A stretch of DNA of 64,000 bases from Streptomyces sp. ALI-76-A (GTDB taxonomy: Bacteria; Actinomycetota; Actinomycetes; Streptomycetales; Streptomycetaceae), in the NCBI RefSeq assembly GCF_030287445.1, contig NZ_JASVWB010000002.1, forward strand, positions 6,262,001 to 6,326,000. The letters run 5' to 3'. Of the stretch, positions 9,374 through 16,965 are shown one piece after another. Numbering within the stretch: the first letter of the stretch is position 1; each line of letters opens with the position of its first letter. A program made the position numbers and the translations under genes. A model generated the notes under the pieces. It was not told the DNA's origin and searched no databases. It worked only from the letters and a program-made list of their open reading frames with translations.

Positions 9374-10302
9374 TGTCGACCCTCACCGAGGCGCCCCCGC
9401 CGCTGGCGCCCGAGACGCCCACGAAGAAGCCCCCGCGCAGGCGCGGCCGTCTCGTCCCGTACTGGCTCCTGCTGCCCGGCATCCTCTGGCTGCTCGTCTT
9501 CTTCGCGCTGCCGATGATCTACCAGGCCTCCACGTCCGTGCAGACGGGCTCCCTGGAGGAGGGCTACAAGGTCACCTGGCACTTCGCGACCTACTGGGAC
9601 GCGCTGAGCGAGTACTGGCCGCAGTTCCTGCGCTCGGTCGCCTACGCCGCCGCCGCGACGGTGCTGTGCCTGCTGCTCGGCTACCCCCTCGCCTACCTCA
9701 TCGCCTTCCGCGCCGGCCGCTGGCGGAACCTGATCATGATCCTGGTGATCGCCCCCTTCTTCACCAGCTTCCTGATCCGCACCCTGGCCTGGAAGACGAT
9801 CCTGGCGGACGGCGGCCCGGTCGTCGGCGCCCTCAACACGCTGCACGTCCTGGACGTCACCAGCTGGCTCGGCTGGACCTCCGGCGACCGCGTGCTGGCC
9901 ACGCCCCTCGCGGTCGTGTGCGGACTGACGTACAACTTCCTGCCGTTCATGATCCTTCCGCTGTACTCCTCGCTGGAGCGCATCGACGGACGGCTCCACG
10001 AGGCGGCGGGCGACCTGTACGCGCGGCCGGCCACGGTCTTCCGCAAGGTCACCTTCCCGCTGTCGATGCCGGGCGTGGTCTCCGGCACGCTGCTGACCTT
10101 CATCCCGGCGGCCGGCGACTACGTCAACGCGGACCTGCTCGGCTCCACCGACACCCGCATGGTCGGCAACGTGATCCAGGGGCAGTTCCTGCGCGTCCTC
10201 GACTACCCGACGGCCGCGGCCCTCTCCTTCATCCTCATGGCCGCGATCCTCGTCATGGTCACGGTCTACATCCGCAGGTCCGGAACGGAGGATCTGGTCT
10301 AA
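9373..10302 (+). CDS. potB: Polyamine ABC transporter permease (PotB type)
   Basis: 309 residues with a basic Pro-rich N-terminal tail and six predicted membrane segments, the first at about 33-53 (PYWLLLPGILWLLVFF). The permease coupling motif reads EAAGDLYARPATVFRKVTFP near 215-235. ATG 9373 overlaps the preceding TGA by one base (TGATG), so the genes are translationally coupled. It forms the channel with the next product. Confidence 0.9.
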
Positions 10303-11103
10303 ATGGCCTTCGTCACCTGGCTCAGGCGCCATCTCGTCGTCATCGCGGGACTGCTGACCCTCGGCTATCTCCTGCTGCCGAACATCGTCGTCACGGTGTT
10401 CTCCTTCAACCGACCGAAGGGGCGCTTCAACTACGAGTGGCAGGAGTTCTCCACGGACGCCTGGAAGGACCCGTGCGGGGTCTCCGGCATGTGCGGCTCC
10501 CTGTCCCTCAGCCTCCAGATCGCCTTCTGGGCGACGCTCGGCGCGACCGCCCTCGGCACGGCGATCGCCTTCGCGCTGGTCCGCTACCGGTTCCGGGCGC
10601 GCGGTGCCGTCAACTCGCTGATCTTCCTGCCGATGGCGATGCCCGAGGTCGTCATGGCCGCCTCACTGCTCACCCTGTTTCTCAACATGGGCGCCCAGCT
10701 GGGCTTCTGGACCATCCTCGTCGCGCACATCATGTTCTGCCTGAGCTTCGTCGTGACGGCGGTGAAGGCGCGCGTGATGTCGATGGACCCGAAGCTGGAG
10801 CAGGCCGCCCAGGACCTGTACGCCGGACCGTTCCAGACGTTCGTCCGGGTCACGCTGCCGATCGCCGCCCCGGGCATCGCGGCCGGCGCGCTGCTCGCCT
10901 TCGCGCTCTCCTTCGACGACTTCATCATCACCAACTTCAACGCGGGTTCCACCGTCACCTTCCCCATGTTCGTCTGGGGCTCGGCACAGCGCGGAACACC
11001 CGTGCAGATCAACGTCATCGGTACGGCCATGTTCCTGGTCGCCGTCCTGTCCGTCCTGGCCTCGATGGTCATCGGGAACCGCCGCACCAAGCACAAGGCG
11101 TAG
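10303..11103 (+). CDS. potC: Polyamine ABC transporter permease (PotC type)
   Basis: 266 residues and six membrane segments. The EAA-like loop EQAAQDLYAGPFQTFVRVTLP lies near 166-186 and LSFDDFIITNF, typical of PotC, near 203. It starts immediately after the TAA of the potB-like gene. The extracytoplasmic loop near residues 50-65 contains two cysteines (CGVSGMC). Confidence 0.9.
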   Translation: MAFVTWLRRHLVVIAGLLTLGYLLLPNIVVTVFSFNRPKGRFNYEWQEFSTDAWKDPCGVSGMCGSLSLSLQIAFWATLGATALGTAIAFALVRYRFRARGAVNSLIFLPMAMPEVVMAASLLTLFLNMGAQLGFWTILVAHIMFCLSFVVTAVKARVMSMDPKLEQAAQDLYAGPFQTFVRVTLPIAAPGIAAGALLAFALSFDDFIITNFNAGSTVTFPMFVWGSAQRGTPVQINVIGTAMFLVAVLSVLASMVIGNRRTKHKA

Positions 11104-11130
11104 ACGACAACCCTGTAGGGAGTTGACATC

Positions 11131-12549
11131 ATGGCCCCGAGCGCCATGAGCCGTTGGACCGAGTCCCTCTCCGACGCCCAGCCGGTCCCGTACTGGCTGG
11201 ACGACCCCGGCAGGCCCCGCCCGGAGCCCGCCCTCACCGGCACCGAGACCTGCGACCTGCTGGTCGTCGGCGGCGGGTACAGCGGGCTGTGGACCGCGCT
11301 CCTCGCCAAGGAGCGCGACCCCGGGCGGGATGTCGTCCTGCTGGAAGGCCGCGAGGCGGGTTGGGCCGCCTCCGGCCGCAACGGCGGCTTCTGCGCCGCC
11401 TCCCTCACCCATGGCCTGCCCAACGGCCTCGCCCGCTGGCCCGGCGAGATCCACCGGCTCCAGGAGCTGGGCGCCCGCAACCTCGACGGGATCGAGCGGG
11501 CGGTCGCCCGGTACGGCCTCGACTGCGACTTCGAGCGCACCGGTGAGATCGACGTGGCGACCGAGCCGTACCAGGCGCGGGAACTGCGGGACCGGTACGA
11601 GGAGATGGAGCGGGCCGGCCTCGCCGACGGCGTGGAGTTCCTGGACGCGGACGCGGTACGCGAGCAGGTGGCCTCCCCGACCTTCCAGGCCGGCCTCCAC
11701 GACCGCCGCGGGGTGGCGATGCTCAACCCGGCCAAGCTCGTCTGGGGCCTGAAGCGGGCCTGCCTCGCGCTCGGCGTCCGCGTCCACGAGCACACGCCCG
11801 CGCTCACCCTGAGGCCGTACGGCGCCGGGATGGCCGTCCGCACGCCCTACGGTCAGGTCCGCGCCCGCAGGGTCGCCCTCGGCACGAACATCTTCCCGAA
11901 CCTGGTCAGACGCGTCCGGGCGTACACCGTCCCGGTCTACGACTACGCGCTGACGACCGAGCCCCTGACGGCCGACCGGCTTGCCGCGATCGGCTGGAAG
12001 AACCGGCAGGGCCTCGGGGATTCGGCGAACCAGTTCCACTACTTCCGCCTGACCGCGGACGACCGGATCCTGTGGGGCGGTTACGACGCGATCTATCCGT
12101 ACGGCGGCCGGGTGCGCGCCGAGTACGACGACCGGCCGGAGACGTACGCCAAGCTCGCCGGGCACTTCTTCACCTGCTTCCCGCAGCTGGAGGGCGTCCG
12201 CTTCACCCACGCGTGGGGCGGCGCGATCGACACCTGCACCCGCTTCTCGGCGTTCTACGGCACCGCCCACGACGGCCGGGTGGCGTACACGGCGGGCTAC
12301 ACGGGCCTGGGAGTCGGGGCGACCCGGTTCGGCGCCGAGGTGATGCTGGACCTGCTGGCGGGGGAGGCGACGGAGCGCACCTCGCTGGAGATGGTCCGCA
12401 AGAAGCCCCTGCCGTTCCCGCCGGAGCCCCTCGCCTGGACGGGCATCGCGCTCACCAAGTGGTCGCTGGCGCGGGCGGACGCCCACGGGGGCCGGCGCAA
12501 CCTGTGGCTGCGGACGATGGACCGGCTCGGGCTGGGCTTCGACAGCTGA
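11131..12549 (+). CDS. FAD-dependent amine oxidoreductase (DAO family, PuuB-like)
   Basis: 472 residues. The dinucleotide-binding motif LLVVGGGYSG is at 43-52, followed by ASGRNGGFC near 85, and HAWGGAIDTCTRF and YTAGYTGLGVGATRFGAE in the C-terminal FAD region. The same arrangement is found in gamma-glutamylputrescine oxidase and related glycine/D-amino-acid oxidases. As the last gene of the polyamine import operon (27 bp after potC) it probably oxidises the imported amine, or its gamma-glutamyl derivative, to the aldehyde used by the dehydrogenase at 5365. RBS AGGGAG precedes ATG 11131. No gamma-glutamylpolyamine synthetase is in the window. Confidence 0.85.
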   Translation: MAPSAMSRWTESLSDAQPVPYWLDDPGRPRPEPALTGTETCDLLVVGGGYSGLWTALLAKERDPGRDVVLLEGREAGWAASGRNGGFCAASLTHGLPNGLARWPGEIHRLQELGARNLDGIERAVARYGLDCDFERTGEIDVATEPYQARELRDRYEEMERAGLADGVEFLDADAVREQVASPTFQAGLHDRRGVAMLNPAKLVWGLKRACLALGVRVHEHTPALTLRPYGAGMAVRTPYGQVRARRVALGTNIFPNLVRRVRAYTVPVYDYALTTEPLTADRLAAIGWKNRQGLGDSANQFHYFRLTADDRILWGGYDAIYPYGGRVRAEYDDRPETYAKLAGHFFTCFPQLEGVRFTHAWGGAIDTCTRFSAFYGTAHDGRVAYTAGYTGLGVGATRFGAEVMLDLLAGEATERTSLEMVRKKPLPFPPEPLAWTGIALTKWSLARADAHGGRRNLWLRTMDRLGLGFDS

Positions 12550-12674
12550 CGCCCCGTCGCCGCGGTGCGGTCCGGTTCACTCCAACGAGCCGCCGGGACC
12601 CGCGTGATGCCTGCCGGGGACCTCCCTCTCCCTCTGACGTGACGCGCGTACACGACAGAACAGGAGGTCCCCTC

Positions 12675-13151
12675 ATGGCCGCGGCGAAGACGGCGGTGGA
12701 GTGGCTCGCATCCGTCGTACCCGACCCCGGGGCCCGCCGCCGGGAATGGGAGCGCAACCCCGTCGGGGTCGCACTCCTGCCCGCGGGCAAGGCCTGGGAC
12801 GTACTGATCCTGCCGGGCGGACTCGGCTACCCCACCCTCGACGTCCTCATCCGCGTCATCGACCAGCCGGGTCCCGTGCTCGTCGACTTCGGCGACGCCC
12901 GGATGGGCTTCCTCGTCCCGCCGGGCACCGCGGCCCGCTGGGTCGGCACGGGCATCCGCACGGCGGGCCCCGGCACCTGGATCGTCGTGCCGTACCCGGG
13001 CCGTTCCACCCGAGGCGTCCGCTGGCTGGTCCCTCCGGACGGCTCCGGCACCCTCACCGACCCGGCCCTCCTGGAGCTGGCCATGCACGAGGCGGCGGCG
13101 GGGCCGGCGACGGAGGGGGACCAGGGGGGCAGGGGGCCGGGGCCCTTCTGA
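12675..13151 (+). CDS. Small protein resembling the primase-polymerase (prim-pol) N-terminal fold
   Basis: 158 residues, soluble. GVALLPAGKAWDVLILPG, LVDFGDARMGFLVPPGTA and GTWIVVPYPG recall the short Streptomyces proteins annotated as 'bifunctional DNA primase/polymerase', but the protein is too short to hold the full catalytic domain, and I cannot see the paired acidic DxD of active prim-pol enzymes. GGAGG lies 8 bp before ATG 12675. The last codons overlap a terminator hairpin. Its function is not assignable; a nucleotide-binding role is only a guess. Confidence 0.7.
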   Translation: MAAAKTAVEWLASVVPDPGARRREWERNPVGVALLPAGKAWDVLILPGGLGYPTLDVLIRVIDQPGPVLVDFGDARMGFLVPPGTAARWVGTGIRTAGPGTWIVVPYPGRSTRGVRWLVPPDGSGTLTDPALLELAMHEAAAGPATEGDQGGRGPGPF

Positions 13152-13190
13152 CGGGTCTCCGGCAGAAGGGCCCGGAGGGCGCTGCCCTCC
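13140..13190. terminator. Double hairpin terminator between convergent genes
   Basis: GGGCCCTTCTG (13140-13150) pairs perfectly with CAGAAGGGCCC (13163-13173), and GGAGGGC/GCCCTCC at 13174-13190 forms a second short stem. The first arm overlaps the stop codon of the prim-pol-like gene, and the SMP-30 gene ends at 13192 on the other strand, so it can serve both. Confidence 0.75.
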
Positions 13191-13191
13191 G

Positions 13192-14100
13192 TCAGACGCG
13201 CGGTGCGCCGGTCACCGACATCATCAGCGAGTAGAGGGAGGTGGTGGCCGTGAGGAAGAGGCGGTTGTTCTTCGGACCGCCGAAGGCGAGGTTGGAGACG
13301 GGCTCGGGGACGCGCAGCCGGCCGATGAGGGTGCCGTCGGGGTCGTAGCAGTGGACGCCGTCGTCCAGGGCGGCGGCCCACAGGCGGCCCTCGTCGTCGA
13401 AGCGGATGTTGTCGAAGTGGACGTCGCCCCGGGCCTCGGCGAAGACCCTCCCCTCGGACAGCGTGCCGTCCTCGCGGACCTCGAAGACGTGGATCCGGGC
13501 GGCCCGCGAGTCGGAGACGTACAGCCGCTGCTCGTCGGGGGACAGGACGACGCCGTTGGGTCCCTCGAACCCGTCGGCGGCCAGGTGCACGGTCCCCGTC
13601 ACCGGGTCGATCCGGTAGACGTGGCACGCGCCGATCTCGGACTCGGCGCGGTGGCCCTCGTAGTCGCTGGTGATGCCGAAGTCCGGATCGGAGAACCAGA
13701 TCGTGCCGTCGGAGCGGACGACGGAGTCGTTCGGGCTGTTGAGGCGCTTGCCGGCGTACCGGTCGGCGAGGACGGTCACGGTCCCGTCGGGCTCGGTGCG
13801 GGTGACGCGGCGGTTGCCCTGCTCGCAGCTGACCAGACGGCCCCGCCGGTCGAGGGTGTTGCCGTTGCTGTGGCCGGCCGGGGCGCGGAAGACGCCGACG
13901 GAACCGGTGGCCTCGTCCCACCGCAGCAGGCGGTCGTTCGGGATGTCGCTCCAGATCACCTGGCGCCAGGCGGGCAGGTACACCGGGCCCTCGGCCCAGC
14001 GGCAGTCGTCGTACAGGACCTCCAGCCTGCTGTCACCGTCGGCGCAGTGTCCGGTACGGAAGCGGTCGTCCAGGATGTCGTACAGGCCGTCGGCGGGCAT
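13192..14100 (-). CDS. SMP-30/gluconolactonase/LRE family protein
   Basis: 302 residues, six-bladed propeller lactonase type. The markers are WAEGPVYLPA (metal Glu in AEGP), NGNTLDRRGRLV, LNSPNDSVVRSDGTIWFSDP (metal Asn and catalytic-site SPND) and FEGPNGVVLSPDEQRLYVSDS (Asp of YVSDS). All metal-site positions of the family are present, so it should be an active Ca/Zn-dependent lactonase acting on a sugar lactone. ATG 14100 is preceded by GAGAGGA. The substrate is unknown; it is not adjacent to a sugar operon. Confidence 0.88.
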   Translation of the reverse strand: MPADGLYDILDDRFRTGHCADGDSRLEVLYDDCRWAEGPVYLPAWRQVIWSDIPNDRLLRWDEATGSVGVFRAPAGHSNGNTLDRRGRLVSCEQGNRRVTRTEPDGTVTVLADRYAGKRLNSPNDSVVRSDGTIWFSDPDFGITSDYEGHRAESEIGACHVYRIDPVTGTVHLAADGFEGPNGVVLSPDEQRLYVSDSRAARIHVFEVREDGTLSEGRVFAEARGDVHFDNIRFDDEGRLWAAALDDGVHCYDPDGTLIGRLRVPEPVSNLAFGGPKNNRLFLTATTSLYSLMMSVTGAPRV

Positions 14101-14272
14101 GGGGTCCTCTCGGAGGGGCGGGCCGGGACGGCGTTCAACGTAACGCGATCAGGGGGTTCACCGGGCCATCGCGGTCGACGTCGACTCCGAGGCGCCCGGC
14201 AGAGGGTCCTCGCCCTGGTCATCGCGGGCGGCGCGGCCGTCGTGCTCAGGCGCGCGCCGGCGCGCGCCGCGG

Positions 14273-15094
14273 TCACCGGGCGGTGAGACGCCGGAGGAAC
14301 AGCCGCAGCGACGAGAGCAGCACCGCGCACAGGCACCAGCTGGCCACCACGTCCAGGGGCCAGTGGTAGCCGCGGCGGAGCAGGCCGAAGGAGACGCCCG
14401 CGACGATCAGGGCGCAGAGGGCGACGACGGCCCGGCGGGCGCGGGCGCGCAGCCAGGGCCCGAGGAGCAGGGCCGCCGAGCCGTAGGCGACGGCGGCCGT
14501 GGCGGTGTGGCCGGAGGGGAAGTAGCCGGTGCCGGGAGGCATCACGGGGGTGCCGGGGCGGTCGGTGAATTCCTTCAGCGGGACGACCAGGGCCGGCACC
14601 AGGGCCATCAGGAGCGCCGCCGCGGCGGACGGGAGCCACCACCGGTCTGTACCGGTGCGGCGGGAGCGCCAGGCCGCCCAGGCCAGGGCGGCGGCCAGGA
14701 CCGGCACGGCCACCTGGACGTTGCCCAGGTCGGCGAGGAGGTCGGAGGCGCGGTCCGGGTGGACCAGGACACGGCTGACGCGCTCGTCCGCGCGCGTCAG
14801 CGGGCCGTCGGCGACGACCTGCCAGGTGATGAGCGCGAAGGTCAGGGCCGGCAGCCCGAGGAGGAGGAAGAGGGAGGTCGGCCGCCCCGGAACAGGGGGG
14901 GTGGTTCCGGGGCGGCCGAACGGATCGGATGGTCGCGCGCCCCGGGGGGTTTGGGGCGGGCGACTGTCCGATCGGTGAGGAGATCCGGAGCCGGAAGCTC
15001 CGTTTGTGTGCGCGAGGGCACGACCAGGTCGAAGCTGGGGAGGCCCCGGCCTGATCTCGCCCACAGTCCCCTGTGGGCGGGGTGTATCTCTCAT
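14273..15094 (-). CDS. PAP2-family membrane phosphatase
   Basis: Up to 273 residues with all three PAP2 motifs: KEFTDRP at 174-180, PSGHT at 193-197 and RGYHWPLDV at 241-249. About six membrane segments begin near residue 72. The active site faces outside, consistent with dephosphorylation of lipid or isoprenoid (di)phosphates. The first ~70 residues are Pro/Arg-rich and not conserved-looking. ATG 15094 lacks a good RBS, so the true start may be internal. Confidence 0.8.
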   Translation of the reverse strand: MRDTPRPQGTVGEIRPGPPQLRPGRALAHTNGASGSGSPHRSDSRPPQTPRGARPSDPFGRPGTTPPVPGRPTSLFLLLGLPALTFALITWQVVADGPLTRADERVSRVLVHPDRASDLLADLGNVQVAVPVLAAALAWAAWRSRRTGTDRWWLPSAAAALLMALVPALVVPLKEFTDRPGTPVMPPGTGYFPSGHTATAAVAYGSAALLLGPWLRARARRAVVALCALIVAGVSFGLLRRGYHWPLDVVASWCLCAVLLSSLRLFLRRLTAR

Positions 15095-15185
15095 CTGGGT
15101 AGAACCTACGTCAGGGGAAGGGCCGAGGACAGGCGCTACCGCGTCCTGTCATCCACCCCGCACACCTTCTTCACACGGTCTGCCA

Positions 15186-15261
15186 CCGGCGGAATCAGGT
15201 GTGCGGGCCACCCGTCAGATGCGCACGCGACGGCCCGCCGTACGGGTGACGATTCCGCCGG
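15186..15261. repeat. 10-bp inverted repeat with wide spacer
   Basis: CCGGCGGAAT (15186-15195) and ATTCCGCCGG (15252-15261) are perfect inverted arms 56 bp apart in the gap after gabT. They could be the base of a larger structured 3' UTR or a protein site; nothing decides which. Confidence 0.35.
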
Positions 15262-15290
15262 ATACGGGCGAAAGCCGCCCGCCGCGCCTT

Positions 15291-15350
15291 CGGGAACCCG
15301 GGCCGCGCCACACGGAACCCGGCCGCACCTCCGGAACCACCGGCCGCACC
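15291..15350. repeat. Three 20-bp imperfect tandem repeats after gabT
   Basis: Units 15291-15310, 15311-15330 and 15331-15350 share the core GGAACC...CCGC(A/G)CC with exactly 20-bp period. They lie 13 bp beyond the gabT stop on the minus strand and are not part of any gene. Confidence 0.6.
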
Positions 15351-15362
15351 GCGGGAGTTCCG

Positions 15363-16697
15363 TCAGATCCGCGCGAAGGCCTGCTCGATGATGTCGAGGC
15401 CCTCGTTCAGCAGGTCCTCGCCGATCACCAGCGGGGGCAGGAAGCGCAGGACGTTGCCGTAGGTGCCACAGGTCAGGACCAGCAGGCCCTCCTGGTGGCA
15501 GGCCTTGGCCAGCGCGGCCGTCGCCTCGGGGGCCGGCTCCTTCGTCGTACGGTCCTTGACCAGCTCGACGGCGATCATCGCGCCGCGGCCGCGGACGTCG
15601 CCGATCAGGTCGAACTTCTCGGCCATGGCGCCGAGGCGGGCCTTCATGGTGGCCTCGATCGCCTTGGCCCTGGCGTTGAGGTCCAGCTCCTTCATCGTCT
15701 CGATCGCGCCCAGCGCGCCCGCGCAGGCGACCGGGTTGCCGCCGTAGGTGCCGCCCAGGCCGCCCGCGTGCGCGGCGTCCATGATCTCGGCGCGGCCGGT
15801 GACGGCAGCCAGCGGAAGGCCGCCGGCGATGCCCTTCGCCGTCGTGATCAGGTCCGGGACGATGCCTTCGTCCTCGCAGGCGAACCACTGGCCGGTGCGG
15901 CAGAAGCCGGACTGGATCTCGTCGGCGACGAAGACGATGCCGTTGTCGGAGGCGAACTCGCTGATCGCGGGCAGGAAGCCCTTGGCCGGCTCGATGAAGC
16001 CGCCCTCGCCCAGCACCGGCTCGATGATGATCGCGGCCACGTTGTCCGGGCCGACCTGCTTGGTGATCTGGTCGATGGCCTGCGCGGCGGCCTCCGGACC
16101 CGCGTTCTCCGGGCCGGTCGGCCAGCGGTAGCCGTAGGCCACCGGGACCCGGTAGACCTCGGGCGCGAAGGGACCGAAGCCGTGCTTGTACGGCATGTTC
16201 TTCGCGGTCAGCGCCATCGTGAGGTTGGTCCGGCCGTGGTAGCCGTGGTCGAACACGACGACCGCCTGGCGCTTGGTGTACGCGCGGGCGATCTTGACGG
16301 CGTTCTCGACGGCCTCGGCGCCCGAGTTGAACAGCGCCGACTTCTTGGCGTGGTCGCCCGGGGTCAGCTCGGCGAGGGCCTCGGCGACCTCCACGTACCC
16401 CTCGTACGGCGTGACCATGAAACAGGTGTGGGTGAAGTCGGCGAGCTGGGCGGAGGCCCGGCGGACGACGGCCTCGGCGGAGGCGCCCACCGACGTGACC
16501 GCGATGCCCGAGCCGAAGTCGATCAGACGGTTGCCGTCGACGTCCTCGATGATCCCGCCGCCCGCGCGCGCGGTGAAGACCGGGAGCACCGAGCCCACAC
16601 CGGCCGCGACCGCGGCGGTACGGCGGGCCTGCAGCTCCTGCGACTTCGGGCCGGGGATGGCGGTGACGACGCGGCGCTGCTGCGGAAGTGCGGTCAT
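15363..16697 (-). CDS. gabT: 4-aminobutyrate--2-oxoglutarate aminotransferase
   Basis: 444 residues, fold-type I class III aminotransferase. NSGAEAVENAVKIAR is at 124-138, HGYHGRT at 151-157, the PLP-ring acid in VADEIQSG (D259) and the Schiff-base lysine K288 in TTAKGIAGG. It converts GABA and 2-oxoglutarate to succinic semialdehyde and glutamate, continuing the pathway of the upstream polyamine operon. ATG 16697 follows GGGAG. It is transcribed on its own and diverges from the ATPase gene at 16966. Confidence 0.93.
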   Translation of the reverse strand: MTALPQQRRVVTAIPGPKSQELQARRTAAVAAGVGSVLPVFTARAGGGIIEDVDGNRLIDFGSGIAVTSVGASAEAVVRRASAQLADFTHTCFMVTPYEGYVEVAEALAELTPGDHAKKSALFNSGAEAVENAVKIARAYTKRQAVVVFDHGYHGRTNLTMALTAKNMPYKHGFGPFAPEVYRVPVAYGYRWPTGPENAGPEAAAQAIDQITKQVGPDNVAAIIIEPVLGEGGFIEPAKGFLPAISEFASDNGIVFVADEIQSGFCRTGQWFACEDEGIVPDLITTAKGIAGGLPLAAVTGRAEIMDAAHAGGLGGTYGGNPVACAGALGAIETMKELDLNARAKAIEATMKARLGAMAEKFDLIGDVRGRGAMIAVELVKDRTTKEPAPEATAALAKACHQEGLLVLTCGTYGNVLRFLPPLVIGEDLLNEGLDIIEQAFARI

Positions 16698-16892
16698 GGG
16701 GGGCTCCCTGATGTCTTGCGAACCGGAGATTCCGGGTGGGCGTGCTGAGGACGCTCGACTTCTTTTCTCGCAGGCTAGGACGGGGAGGGAGGGGTGGGCA
16801 TGCTCCATGTGGGCGTTCTCGGCGGCACGGCTTGTCCGTCGTGGACATAGCCGGGTACGGACCGGCCGGTGCGGACCCGGCCGCGTAAGCGG

Positions 16893-16920
16893 TGAACTCC
16901 CCTTGCGAGGGCGTTAGATT
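16893..16920 (+). promoter_or_regulatory. Candidate promoter before the orphan ATPase gene
   Basis: TGAACT (16893-16898), 16-bp spacer, TAGATT (16915-16920). The -10 matches the common Streptomyces TAGRRT form; the -35 is weak. The predicted start lies about 40 bp before ATG 16966. Confidence 0.4.
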
Positions 16921-16965
16921 GACTCGCTGACGGTGGACGGAACGGCAGGTCAAGGGGCGAGGACG

